DNA of 52,896 nucleotides from Planctomicrobium piriforme (GCA_945871035.1 CAMBUD010000009.1:1-52896), one strand, 5' to 3'; shown: positions 9,898 through 19,361, counted from the first letter of the stretch. The notes: a model not told the origin generated them from the letters alone. Translations and numbers: made by a program.

Positions 9898-10335
9898 ATG
9901 AGACTTTCCGCCAAAACAGAATACGCCGCTATTGCCGTGCTGGAGTTGGCTCGGCAGTGGGACACAGACGAACCGGTGCGCATCCGCTCAATCTGCGCTG
10001 CCCACGGCGTGCCTGCCCATTTTTTGGTCCATATTTTGCTGCAACTAAAAGGAGCCGGCGTTGTGACGAGCACACGCGGTGCGGGAGGGGGCTACCAATT
10101 GGCCCGTTCACCGACTGAAATCACGCTCGACGATGTCTTTCGAGTGATCGAAGGCCCCGATGAACTCATGACAGCCGTCACGGCTGATCTGGCCGGCCGT
10201 TCGCGCAGCGTGTCGGTGCTGATCGACGCCTGGAAAGATGTGGCGGCTGCTGAAAACCACTCGCTCCGATCCGTCACCTTTGCCGACCTTGTTGAGCGTT
10301 CGCGGGCGCCTGCCGATCCGATGTATTACATCTGA
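9898..10335 (+). CDS. Rrf2 family transcriptional regulator, without the iron-sulfur cysteines
   Basis: A 145-residue winged-helix protein with the Rrf2 opening MRLSAKTEYAAIAVLELA, the recognition-helix region IRSICAAHGVPAHFL, and the wing signature GAGGGYQLARSP. The only Cys is in the DNA-binding helix; the three clustered Cys that bind Fe-S clusters in IscR and NsrR are absent. In this it resembles CymR, the Rrf2 repressor of cysteine metabolism. Its position 22 bases downstream of cysH, with AGGA ahead of the ATG, suggests one operon and a role in controlling sulfate assimilation. That role is inferred from context. Confidence 0.88.
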   Translation: MRLSAKTEYAAIAVLELARQWDTDEPVRIRSICAAHGVPAHFLVHILLQLKGAGVVTSTRGAGGGYQLARSPTEITLDDVFRVIEGPDELMTAVTADLAGRSRSVSVLIDAWKDVAAAENHSLRSVTFADLVERSRAPADPMYYI

Positions 10336-10416
10336 TTGCCAAACGCATCGCCGACTCCAGCACAGTGGAGCTTGCGACGACCATTGGGGCAGAATCCATC
10401 GCCCCTACCATCGCCC

Positions 10417-11895
10417 CTACGAGGACTGGGAATGGTTGAGCAATGCGTCGAGCACTTGCAGCATGCTGTCGGATGAGATCGGGGTGATCACTAGCTTTCG
10501 GAGTTCGTCAAGCCGGGCCTGGCTGGCACGCTCTTGCTGCTTGGGAGTAGCCAGCAGAATGGCTGGCACCTGAAGTAAGAATGGGTCTTCCGTTAGCCTA
10601 TTGAAAGCCTCAATCGCTGCCTCTCCGAGCGACTGCATGCTCATCACGAGGCAGTCTGCCGGTAGCGGCGTAGTTGAAAAACGCACCAACGCGCGTTGGG
10701 GATTCTCCGTGAGCAACACGCGATACCCCAGCTTTGTAAAGAACTGACGCAATGCTGCTTGCGCTGCTGCAGAAGGCTCCACAAGCATCAAGGTTTTTTT
10801 GACACGAGGCTCTGCAGTCCGCTGAGACTCCGGTGCGCTGCCTGTTGCTAGAGTCGCCCCGGCATCGCTACGCATACCGGCATATTTCCCAGCCAGTGGC
10901 TCCAGCGCCCGACGCACGTCCGAGACAGTCTGCCAGCGGTGCATGGGATCGAGATGGATCATGCGGGATACCACATCAACAACGTCACGCGGCAGATGCG
11001 GCGACCGAGACGCCAGCGGCACAACCGACGTAAACCGCCGCGGATCAGAGCGGGCAGCACGATCCCGCGACTCTAGCAGGGCCGAAGTGCCGGCCAGCGC
11101 GAGATAGGCGATCGTCCCGAGGAAGTAGATGTCGCTGCGCACGTTATCGTTGTTGAGGCCCCCGATTTTTTCGAGCGCTGCGTAGTCGACCGTGCGGGGA
11201 TGCTGACTTTTTCCTAATATTCTTTCGCTTGTTTCGTCGACTCCAGCTAGGCCAAAGTCCACGAGTTTTGCCTGCCCAGACACTGAGATCAGAACATTGG
11301 AAGCCTTTAAGTCACGGTGCGTAACGCCTCGTCGATGCGCATACTCAAGGCCTGCAAGTAATTGTAAAATCACTTCGATGGCATAAGGAACGTCGAGGGC
11401 TTTTCGTGTGCGCACGAGTTCGCGGAGAGTCTGTCCCTCGATGAATTCCATTGTGATGTAGCTCGAGTCACGCTCTTTTCCGACATCCTCAATGGCAACA
11501 ATATTGGGGTGGCGTAGCAGGTGCCCCATCTCGCCTTCGCGTCGAAACGCCTTACACTTTTCCTCATCGGAGTTGTAACGGTTGCGCAGCACCTTCACGG
11601 CCATGATCTCACCGTTATTGGTGTTGATCGCGCGAAACACACGCGCAAAAGATCCTGCACCAGTCTGATAGAGAACTTTTGCACGGCCATAAAACAAGCC
11701 GGTTCGCTCACCGCGCAAGACGCGATCCAGTTGGTAACCGGTGAGCAGTTCACGCCGCACTAGTACGGTGCTTAAGCTGTCGAGTGGGATGTTGGTGCCG
11801 TCCAATTCCGACCACACATCCTGCCACTGTTCTGCAGTGAGCAGCCTCAGTTCCTCCGTCAGATTTGCGAATTCTTGGGCAGTGGTCGGTTTCAT
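10417..11895 (-). CDS. Ser/Thr protein kinase with a C-terminal degenerate receiver domain
   Basis: A soluble 492-residue Hanks-type kinase. The ATP loop is near residues 79-86 (GAGSFARV), the catalytic Lys is K101 in AVKVL, HRDLKASN is at 193-200 and DFG at 213-215, so the kinase should be active. The usual APE is replaced by ALE near 240-242. A linker at about 340-365 leads to a second domain (366-490) with the alternating pattern of a response-regulator receiver (KKTLMLVEPS, YRVLLTENPQRAL, VPAILLAT). The phospho-acceptor Asp position appears to be Met/Ser (DCLVMS) and the LxKP motif has become ITPI, so it is probably not phosphorylated. No transmembrane helix is seen. The first 70 residues form a small helical domain often found before planctomycete kinases. 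Confidence 0.88.
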   Translation of the reverse strand: MKPTTAQEFANLTEELRLLTAEQWQDVWSELDGTNIPLDSLSTVLVRRELLTGYQLDRVLRGERTGLFYGRAKVLYQTGAGSFARVFRAINTNNGEIMAVKVLRNRYNSDEEKCKAFRREGEMGHLLRHPNIVAIEDVGKERDSSYITMEFIEGQTLRELVRTRKALDVPYAIEVILQLLAGLEYAHRRGVTHRDLKASNVLISVSGQAKLVDFGLAGVDETSERILGKSQHPRTVDYAALEKIGGLNNDNVRSDIYFLGTIAYLALAGTSALLESRDRAARSDPRRFTSVVPLASRSPHLPRDVVDVVSRMIHLDPMHRWQTVSDVRRALEPLAGKYAGMRSDAGATLATGSAPESQRTAEPRVKKTLMLVEPSAAAQAALRQFFTKLGYRVLLTENPQRALVRFSTTPLPADCLVMSMQSLGEAAIEAFNRLTEDPFLLQVPAILLATPKQQERASQARLDELRKLVITPISSDSMLQVLDALLNHSQSS

Positions 11896-12141
11896 GCGTA
11901 GCCAAAAGCGGGTGGAAAAGTTCCAGTGTTTGTTGATCTGGCTCGAACTTCAAGGTCGGCCGGGGACGCTTTGCCTAGCCAACGGTAGTTCTCAACTTAA
12001 GGCGAGCATTGTGTTTAGCGACTATTGGCAGCCATACCGACCGCCTGCAGAACGCTTTTAAGGGGTCAGATGTGATCTGGAGCCAATGACGCAAGTACTG
12101 GTAGAAGAACGTGTTAAGCGCTTTTTTATTACTGGTTTCCC

Positions 12142-15100
12142 ATGCCGGAAATGGTTTTTATTCCCGTTGCCTTGGTGCCGCAATCGCCGCTGCTTTTGCG
12201 AGTGTTTTTGCGCGCGGTCATGGGTTTGGCGGGTGTGGTGCTCGTTGTAGGGAACGGCTCAGGATTCACAAGCCACCGGCTTTCGGCAGCCACTATCGAG
12301 GAAGCCTTTGAGGGGCCCGATGTGGCTTGGACGATTGACGATCTGGGCGCAGGACAGCGTGTGCTCAGCCACACCCGCAGCCGCGAGCGACCGCACGGTG
12401 GGGCAGCCTGCGAGCAGATTGTCTTTGAGGTTACGAGTGGCTCACTCCTCCGCGTGCAGATCCCCGTCGGGGCTGCCAATGTCATCGATGAATGGCAGGC
12501 AGCGCTGTGGGTGCGGGCAAACTGCCCGGCTATTCGCTTGGCAGCGCGCGTGGTACTGCCATCATTCATCTCAGCGAAAACAAACCGTCCGGTCGAAGTG
12601 CTCGTGCCAGGCACCACCACCAAGAGCATCGAACAGTGGGAACGACTCGAACTGAATGATGTAGCAGCGATTCTCAAGCAGCAACTACCGGCACTGCGGG
12701 CTCAGCACGGATCCACGGGGGACCTCGTCGGTGCCGTCACAACCCACTTGGTGCTTGAGGTGCAGTCGGCTCCCGGGCAGTACGAGATTGCAATCGATGA
12801 CATGACTGTGAGCGGCATCGTAGCAGCACCACTGATCGCTGCTCCTGCTCACCCTCCGGCCGTAGAAAATACCGTCACTGCCACGGAGCCTTCCAGCGGG
12901 CTCTCGCGTGGCGTATTAGAGGTTAACGGGCTACCGTTCTTCCCTCGCGCACTCGATTACAACGGTGAAAAACTCGAGACAATCGCTGCGCTGGGGTTTA
13001 ACTGCGTACGGCTCAACGAACCCGCTCCGGCTCATTTTCTCACCGATGCACGTCAAGCGGGTCTGTGGGTGATCTGCCCGCCACCGGTTCTGCCAGATGT
13101 TGACATCCGCGATCCAGAGTCGCTGCCTGTCTTTTCCTCCAACTGGGATCGCGTGCTTCTGTGGGACATGGGCAGCGAGTTAGACGAAAGCGATGTCGAC
13201 GAGCTTGCCGAACGGGCGCGACGAGTGCGCGCCTGCGATCAACGCGCCGGCCGCCCCTTGATTGCCTCAGCCGACTCGGGGTTGCGCTCAATTTCTAGGC
13301 ACGTTGATCTGCTCATAGCCCGCCGCACTGTCTTAGGAACGAGCCTCGAACTGATCGACTACCTCACGTGGCTGCGCGAACGGCCGCGGCTCACGCGCCC
13401 CGGCACGCCACTCTTGGCAACACTTTCCACCGAACTCGACCCCCGGGCTGCTTGGCAGGCTGCAGCACTTTCGGGAATCGGCGCGCGCGGTTTGGCGGTC
13501 GATCCGGAGAGCCTTTCACTCGCCTCACTGGCAGCCGTTGCGGCTGGCACGCGGGGCATTCTCTACAGTTCTTCGCGACGCATTGACGGCCACGATCATG
13601 AGTCGCGGTCGCGAGCTGCGGCGTCGCAGGCAATGAACCTCAAGCTGAAAGTGCTTGAACCCTGGGGCGCGGCCGGACGATTTGCAGCGGCAGCACAGGC
13701 TAGCGATCCAGAAGTGCAGGCCGTTGTTATCGAGGCTGCGCGGGCCCGGATGGTGCTTGTGTGGCGCTGCGTACAAGGCGCACAAATCGTGGCCAGACAT
13801 TACCAGGGTGATCTTCCCAAAGATTCAGCGCCGCTTGTGCTGCTGGTGCCCGGCGTGCCAGAGGCGCACCAAGCATGGGAAGTGGGGCCACAGGGCCTGC
13901 GTCCTCTCAAACAAAAACGCGTCACCGGCGGCGTGTCGATCGTTCTCGATTCGTTCCGCTCCTCCAGTCTGGTGCTCTTGAGCGGAGAACCGGCCGTTAC
14001 GGCGCACGTGCAGGAGAAGCTGCGCGATCTGTCTCCGCTGGTGTTGGCCTCCGCAAGAGCCCTCGCAGACATTACGGTAGCGGACGGCACTCACCTCCTT
14101 GCACGACTGCCCCCGGCGGCCTTGGGCAATCTGCCCGCTGCCAAGATGCTGAGCGAGGCGCAGTTGGATGCTGTGGCGGGAGAGTCACTGGCGTTGAGCG
14201 ATCCGGCCGCAGCCATTATCAAGCTGAACCGTGCCAGCGCCATCGCTGGCCAACTGGAAAGGCTGGCCTGGGAACGCGGCGTGCTCGCCACCGGTTCCAT
14301 GGTGGCGAGTCCTCTCTCCACGTCGGATGCAGCCTTGGCCGAACACTGGCGACTCGTCGAGGCGTTGACGAGCACCAGCCCCGGGCCTGAACTCCTGGCC
14401 GGTGGAGGCATGGAGCGGATCGAAAATCTTTCTGGCAACGGTTGGCGGCATTTTGCCCTGCGTCAATCGACCATGCGAACCAGCGTGGAGATTTCTCGAA
14501 CGCAACCGGCTGCCGGCACCGGCAGCCTGCGCATGAAAGCGGAGGCTGCCAATCCGGCCGACGCACCGGTGGTTGTGGAAACCCCACCCGTTTGGGTCAC
14601 AACGCCGCCAATCAAAGCGCCGGTGGGAAAACTGCTCGAAATCCAAGCGCAGGTCTGGGTTCCGCAGCCTGTGAAAGGCAGCGTTGATGGATTGCTTGTT
14701 TTTGATTCACTCGGCGGCCCGGCACTGGCCGAACGCGTGGGCAAAACGCGTGGCTGGCGCAGACTCGTGCTCTACAGAATCGTGCCGGTTGAAGCGGCCG
14801 ACGAGCCTTTTACTGTGACGTTTGCACTAACTGGTATGGGCGAGGCATGCATCGACGCTGTCTCCATCCGCACATTGGAACGCAATGCCAGTGGCACGGC
14901 AGCCACGATTGTTTCCTCCACACCGTCCAGTGAATCTCTGCCGTCGTTTCCACAACCGGGCGAATTGCTCGATCCATTGTCGATCACCACGTTGCCAACT
15001 GCACCGCTAGCCAGCACCGGCACACCCACCCCAATCGTGACCCCGCCGAAGGCCGATGCAGCGACTCCGGCCCAGCAGTGGCCGGGAATGAATCTGGATT

Positions 15101-15210
15101 GGCCGAAACTCCTCCCCTTTGGACAGTCGCCCAACGCACCGCCTCCCGGGCCTGGCGGCGGCAAGATCGATCCCTTTAAACGCGCGCGTCCGTTGGGCAG
15201 CCCGCCCTGA
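12142..15210 (+). CDS. Large exported glycosidase-like protein, function unknown
   Basis: A 1022-residue protein with an N-terminal hydrophobic segment (LRAVMGLAGVVLVV, about residues 24-37) that looks like a signal or anchor. Residues about 50-230 are beta-rich. Near 250-310 there is a stretch GVLEVNGLPFFPRALDYNG followed by AALGFNCVRLNEP, which resembles the first strands of GH2/GH42-type TIM barrels. Later pieces (TPLLATLSTELDP, GTRGILYSSSR) fit such a barrel, but I cannot find the paired catalytic Glu residues with confidence. Residues about 790-900 look like a carbohydrate-binding beta sandwich, and the last 100 residues are rich in Pro, Thr and Ser. No ribosome site precedes the ATG. 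The 3' end overlaps the convergent plsC by 35 bases. Confidence 0.7.
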   Translation: MPEMVFIPVALVPQSPLLLRVFLRAVMGLAGVVLVVGNGSGFTSHRLSAATIEEAFEGPDVAWTIDDLGAGQRVLSHTRSRERPHGGAACEQIVFEVTSGSLLRVQIPVGAANVIDEWQAALWVRANCPAIRLAARVVLPSFISAKTNRPVEVLVPGTTTKSIEQWERLELNDVAAILKQQLPALRAQHGSTGDLVGAVTTHLVLEVQSAPGQYEIAIDDMTVSGIVAAPLIAAPAHPPAVENTVTATEPSSGLSRGVLEVNGLPFFPRALDYNGEKLETIAALGFNCVRLNEPAPAHFLTDARQAGLWVICPPPVLPDVDIRDPESLPVFSSNWDRVLLWDMGSELDESDVDELAERARRVRACDQRAGRPLIASADSGLRSISRHVDLLIARRTVLGTSLELIDYLTWLRERPRLTRPGTPLLATLSTELDPRAAWQAAALSGIGARGLAVDPESLSLASLAAVAAGTRGILYSSSRRIDGHDHESRSRAAASQAMNLKLKVLEPWGAAGRFAAAAQASDPEVQAVVIEAARARMVLVWRCVQGAQIVARHYQGDLPKDSAPLVLLVPGVPEAHQAWEVGPQGLRPLKQKRVTGGVSIVLDSFRSSSLVLLSGEPAVTAHVQEKLRDLSPLVLASARALADITVADGTHLLARLPPAALGNLPAAKMLSEAQLDAVAGESLALSDPAAAIIKLNRASAIAGQLERLAWERGVLATGSMVASPLSTSDAALAEHWRLVEALTSTSPGPELLAGGGMERIENLSGNGWRHFALRQSTMRTSVEISRTQPAAGTGSLRMKAEAANPADAPVVVETPPVWVTTPPIKAPVGKLLEIQAQVWVPQPVKGSVDGLLVFDSLGGPALAERVGKTRGWRRLVLYRIVPVEAADEPFTVTFALTGMGEACIDAVSIRTLERNASGTAATIVSSTPSSESLPSFPQPGELLDPLSITTLPTAPLASTGTPTPIVTPPKADAATPAQQWPGMNLDWPKLLPFGQSPNAPPPGPGGGKIDPFKRARPLGSPP

Positions 15211-15904
15211 CGGCACGGGCGCGGGCGTCGAGTTGCTGCAACCGCTGTCGGCATTCCGCGACGATCTCACCTTCGTCCATTCGTGCAATCTCTGCAACCG
15301 TCAGCAGCCTGCCAAACTCCAGTCGAATCCGCCCCGGCCGTGGCCAGCGTTGCGAACGCGGCCAGCATTCAAAAGCCCCCACGATCGCCACCGGCATGAT
15401 TGGCACGCCAGCCCGTTTTGCCAAGAGCGCAAAGCCGTTTTTAATTTCGCCTAATCTTCCATCGTCGGTGCGCGTGCCCTCTGGAAAGATAACCACAGCT
15501 CCTCCCGATTGAAGCCGTTGGATCACCGTCCGCATCGCCTGTATGGTCGACGTTTCACGATTGATTGCAATTGCATCGAGGGCCGTGATCACAGCCGCGA
15601 ACGGTTTGAATGCATAGAGCGAACTGCGAGCGAGGCTCGAGAGCCTGCGCGGCGAGGCAAGCCCTAAGAGCAACGGATCGAAATGGCTCTGATGACTCGA
15701 GATCACAAGCAACCCGCCGCGCTGCGGCAGAGGTTCGGCAAAATGCAAACGCACACCGAAAATCGAAACCCCCAGTACCCGACAAAGCACCCACAAGACT
15801 GCATACAGACCGCGTCCCAGCGCCGTGTGGCCGCTGGCGGCAGGCGGTGCCTCGGTGGCGGCAGCGATCGGTGCAGGCGATTGGTGCGCAGGCGAGGCTT
15901 TCAT
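15176..15904 (-). CDS. plsC: 1-acyl-sn-glycerol-3-phosphate acyltransferase
   Basis: Transfers an acyl chain to lysophosphatidate in phospholipid synthesis, at the inner membrane. The 242 residues show the HX4D motif (SSHQSHFD, near residue 70), FPEGTRT near 139, and VPIMPVAIVG near 167. A short hydrophobic segment at about 29-50 would anchor it. The first 25 residues are rich in Ala and Pro. Its ATG overlaps the stop of cmk as ATGA (15901-15904), so it is translated as part of a coupled operon. The pairing of cmk with plsC also occurs in other bacteria. Confidence 0.9.
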   Translation of the reverse strand: MKASPAHQSPAPIAAATEAPPAASGHTALGRGLYAVLWVLCRVLGVSIFGVRLHFAEPLPQRGGLLVISSHQSHFDPLLLGLASPRRLSSLARSSLYAFKPFAAVITALDAIAINRETSTIQAMRTVIQRLQSGGAVVIFPEGTRTDDGRLGEIKNGFALLAKRAGVPIMPVAIVGAFECWPRSQRWPRPGRIRLEFGRLLTVAEIARMDEGEIVAECRQRLQQLDARARAVRAGCPTDARV

Positions 15905-16566
15905 TCCTGCGCCTGAGCCTTTCGCTGCGCTTCGATCAGGATGATCAAGTGCTCCACCACCTCTTCGCGTGTCAGGCCATCCGTTTCGAGAAGCACAGCA
16001 TTATCTGCTGGTCGCAGGGCTCCGACGGGCCGCAGCCTGTCGGCCTCATCGCGGCGAGAATGCGATTCAAGAATGGACTCAAATGTGGTCGCGTTGCCAC
16101 GCGTCAACTCTTCAGCTTGCCTGCGCTGGGCCCGCTCTACCGGAGAGGCGGTCAGAAAAACCTTCAGATCGGCATGCGGAAAAACAACCGTTCCCTGGTC
16201 GCGGCCTTCGGTGACAACGTTGCTGCCCTGAGCCATGCGACGCTGCACATGCTTCATCGCCTCCCGCACCGGCGGCGCATCGGCCACCGGTCGCGTGGCG
16301 GCGGTGATCCGTTCGGTGCGAATCTCTGCGGAAACATCGCGATCCTCCACCAGCACGCGGCCGTTTGTAAAGACAATCCGGATCTTTTCGACAAGCCGCG
16401 CCAGTTGCGGCGCATCCTCCAGCGGTATCCCCTGCTCAATGGCGATGAACGCCACTGCCCGATACATCGCGCCGGTATCGATGTAGCTCCAGCCGAGTCG
16501 GCTGGCCAGTGCCCTAGCCGCCGAACTCTTACCGGCGCCGGCGGGTCCATCGAGGGTAATGATCAT
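15901..16566 (-). CDS. cmk: Cytidylate kinase
   Basis: Phosphorylates CMP and dCMP with ATP. The protein of 221 residues starts MIITLDGPAGAGKSSAA, the P-loop; YIDTGAMYRAVA follows near residue 36, then DVSAEIRTERITAA and EGRDQGTVVFPHADLKVFLTA, all family hallmarks. I place the start at 16566 because it overlaps the upstream stop as ATGA and leaves the P-loop at the very N-terminus, as in relatives. It is the middle gene of three coupled genes (GH38-like, cmk, plsC). Confidence 0.96.
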   Translation of the reverse strand: MIITLDGPAGAGKSSAARALASRLGWSYIDTGAMYRAVAFIAIEQGIPLEDAPQLARLVEKIRIVFTNGRVLVEDRDVSAEIRTERITAATRPVADAPPVREAMKHVQRRMAQGSNVVTEGRDQGTVVFPHADLKVFLTASPVERAQRRQAEELTRGNATTFESILESHSRRDEADRLRPVGALRPADNAVLLETDGLTREEVVEHLIILIEAQRKAQAQE

Positions 16567-19151
16567 GTGCGAAATCCAATTTCCAAGTGCAGCCACTGAT
16601 ACCGTCGGAGAAACACTACGGTCGCTCGGCCATCGATGACAACCTCAGGGACCGGTTCACTCAAGGGGCCTTGCACGCGTGCCGAATCGATGTCGGCTCC
16701 CCATTGGATGCGCACGTCCCCCGCCTGACCAGCCGATTCGAGCAAGCCCACTGAGATACCCACCACCCGACCGTCGACGGTTAAGGGCACCGCTGCGGTG
16801 AGCCGGACATTCGCAGCACCGCGAGCGATCTGCTGGGGCAGTCCTTTGCCGCACAGTGCAATCGCCACATCCCACGGCTGTAGAATTCCGAGGCCGATTG
16901 CCAGAGACCGTGAAGCTTGGCGGTGGTTGCCTGCCAGCAGAATGGAGTCGAGCATGTGCGGCGCAGAACGCAGGTGCCAGGGTAAGCCACACGTAAAAAT
17001 TGAGATGCGGCCAGAGTCTACCGGCAGCCCAGACCTGTCATTATCCGCATGGACACTGCGCACTTCAACAAAATGCGTCGCTGTAAAACGCGTGCGCTCA
17101 GTGACAATCGACTGCGTGTGCAGGCTGCGCAACAGATCGCTGTCGTCATTTTCATTCCAGGCAAATCGGCAAGCCGCATGATTCTCCAAAACTGCTCCTG
17201 TTAAATTGTCTGCCAGCTTGATGTCGATATCCAGGAGCACCAGCGGGAGGCTGCCGGCAAGGGTGATGCGCTGCGTAAAACTGCCCACATCCCGATTCTG
17301 TGCGTCTGTGAGGCGGCCACGGCTCTCAATGCTTTCGCCGCGTCCATCGGTCGGTGGGAATCGCTGAATCGTGTCGGCCACCATCTCCGAATAGCCAGCA
17401 CGCTCCTGCGCAGTTTCCCAAGGCTGTCCGAGTGCTGGCGCCGGTAGTGTCGTGCGCAAAGCCAACCGCTGCGAGATTTGGTTGCCGCGGTCGCAAGGAC
17501 GGCGCAGCGATAGCATGCCACCTGACTCGCATTGCACCTGTACGCGGATCAGTTCGTCTTCCAAAATATACGTGTCGTTCTTTTTGCTCCCGGCACCAAA
17601 CACCCCGGCCGTGATGGCCTGCCAAAGACCGGCCGTCGGCTGCGCATTTCGCTGCTGCGTCTGGCCACCAACTGTCGCCGCAGGCGGCGGCAAGAAGGCC
17701 ATCAGTTTTTCCGTCGCTGCTAGCAACTGCTCGGCTGCGGTGCAGGCGGCAGCGACGTGCTGACCGATCAGGTCTTGCTCGGCCGCAGCCGCAATGGGTG
17801 CTGTGCCAGTGTGGCCAACCGCGGGGAGCGTTGTCGGGAAGGAGTCTGGCTCGAACGAGCAGACCGCACCGGCGCCTGTGGTACGACGGAAAAGTTCGTC
17901 GGGCGTTACAAATGTGCCAAGCACATTGCTCCACGCACCAATGCGACGCAGATCGAGAAACCACGGACTCGCTGTGCCTGCGTAGTGCGCAAATTGAAGG
18001 ATTGCCGTGTGATCGTTATCCATCGCATCGCCAATTTTTTCGGCAAGCATTAACACCGTCTGCGCGGAACGTGCATCGAGCGGCGGCCGTCCCACGCCAT
18101 CAATGTTCGCTGCGCCGGTTCCCTCCCAGCGGATGCGACTGGTGCCGGGATCTGGCAACGGCGTGCCGTCGAAAAGATTCCAGATTGCCCCGGCATAGCC
18201 GACACTTTTGAGCAACTGCGGCAGGATGGCTGAAGAGCCACCCGAGCACTGGGCGTAGGTGGTGGGCAACCTGCCGACGTGCGTGCGCCACACGCTCATG
18301 CCGTGCTGTAACGATGCCAGAATCTCCTCCGGGGAACAGGCATCCAGTGGTTGGGAGTCGTAGCGACCGCCCGCCGGAGCGAGCGTGCCGGCAGCGCAGC
18401 GTTTGCGCACCTGTTCAAGCTGTGCAGGATGACGCTCTGCTAAAGACTCCACCGCTCGACCGGTTGCCACCAACGCCAATGGCACCGGTGAGGCAAGAGT
18501 TTCAGCCAGCGCTGGGCCCGCGGTTGTTTCGGCCAGAAGAACAAGATCGAGCAGCCAGACATCGACCGGGTAGGCATGCGATCGAGATGCTGTCAGATAC
18601 CCAAACGATTCCTGCAAGTGTGCGCGGGCAGCAGTGGCATCGCCGCTCACCGCAGCGTGGGCCGCCGCTACCACGCTCTCGGCAAAACCGGTCGATTCGA
18701 GCCCCGAAGCCGTACGCATCCGCCGCGCCAATAGCTCCGCAATCAGCCACGCCAAACCCAGCGCGTAAAAATCATCGTCCAGCAGAACGGCCGACTCGGG
18801 TGGGGCAATTGCAGCCGACTCCACGAGGAGTTGCTCTGCCGCCGCTACGATTGCCGATCGGCCCGTTACCTGTCGTACGAATCTCGACTGGGCCGTACAG
18901 GAGGCATTAAAGAACCCTGAAAATCGGTCGTCGCAGGTGATGGGTACGATCCCCAAAACAGCCACGCCATCGCTGGTTGGCGCATCCACGCTCTCCCAAC
19001 TAGGAATTCGGCCGACTGTTGCGACTAACCTTGGATTCCAAGCAGCAGTCCAAGCGGCTAACAAATCGTCCGCTTGCGTCTCATCCAACCACGTGGGGAA
19101 ATCGTCAAGCGTGTGACAGGGGAAAAAAACAGTGATGCGTTCAGGATTCAT
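16563..19151 (-). CDS. GH38-like (alpha-mannosidase fold) protein, possibly inactive
   Basis: An 862-residue protein by the ATG at 19151; in-frame starts up to 19313 are possible. It opens ITVFFPCHTLDDFPTWL. Around residue 310 the pattern SSAILPQLLKSVGYAGAIWN matches the GH38 strand that follows the nucleophile (DxFGHSxxLPQLL in active enzymes). Here the nucleophile position reads CSGG, so the Asp appears to be Cys. The second half (about 530-860) looks like the GH38 C-terminal beta sandwich, with YILEDELIRVQVQ and SGGMLSL. No signal peptide is seen from this start. A TACACT box lies seven bases before the ATG, so the transcript may be leaderless. Its stop overlaps the cmk start as ATGA, an odd partnership. 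Confidence 0.6.
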   Translation of the reverse strand: MNPERITVFFPCHTLDDFPTWLDETQADDLLAAWTAAWNPRLVATVGRIPSWESVDAPTSDGVAVLGIVPITCDDRFSGFFNASCTAQSRFVRQVTGRSAIVAAAEQLLVESAAIAPPESAVLLDDDFYALGLAWLIAELLARRMRTASGLESTGFAESVVAAAHAAVSGDATAARAHLQESFGYLTASRSHAYPVDVWLLDLVLLAETTAGPALAETLASPVPLALVATGRAVESLAERHPAQLEQVRKRCAAGTLAPAGGRYDSQPLDACSPEEILASLQHGMSVWRTHVGRLPTTYAQCSGGSSAILPQLLKSVGYAGAIWNLFDGTPLPDPGTSRIRWEGTGAANIDGVGRPPLDARSAQTVLMLAEKIGDAMDNDHTAILQFAHYAGTASPWFLDLRRIGAWSNVLGTFVTPDELFRRTTGAGAVCSFEPDSFPTTLPAVGHTGTAPIAAAAEQDLIGQHVAAACTAAEQLLAATEKLMAFLPPPAATVGGQTQQRNAQPTAGLWQAITAGVFGAGSKKNDTYILEDELIRVQVQCESGGMLSLRRPCDRGNQISQRLALRTTLPAPALGQPWETAQERAGYSEMVADTIQRFPPTDGRGESIESRGRLTDAQNRDVGSFTQRITLAGSLPLVLLDIDIKLADNLTGAVLENHAACRFAWNENDDSDLLRSLHTQSIVTERTRFTATHFVEVRSVHADNDRSGLPVDSGRISIFTCGLPWHLRSAPHMLDSILLAGNHRQASRSLAIGLGILQPWDVAIALCGKGLPQQIARGAANVRLTAAVPLTVDGRVVGISVGLLESAGQAGDVRIQWGADIDSARVQGPLSEPVPEVVIDGRATVVFLRRYQWLHLEIGFRT

Positions 19152-19361
19152 GAAATTGAGTGTAATTTGCCGGTGTCTTTTTTTCAGGGCCACCACTCCC
19201 GTATCCGTCCAAATAGTGCCTCCGCTAGGCAAGCAGTGGCCCAACATGGCAGGGCGTTTGACACTCCGCGCCATGCATTCGTAAAGTGGTGGTAGAGACC
19301 CCTTTGCGCTCATTGGAGGCGTTTGGGGATCTGTTCTACCAGTCCGGCTGGAAAAAGCTCT

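Noticed and set aside
15610..16599. A 329-codon open frame opposite cmk and plsC
   Set aside because: Both minus-strand genes have full motif sets and coupled starts; the plus-strand translation is rich in Arg and His, typical of antisense of GC-rich codons.
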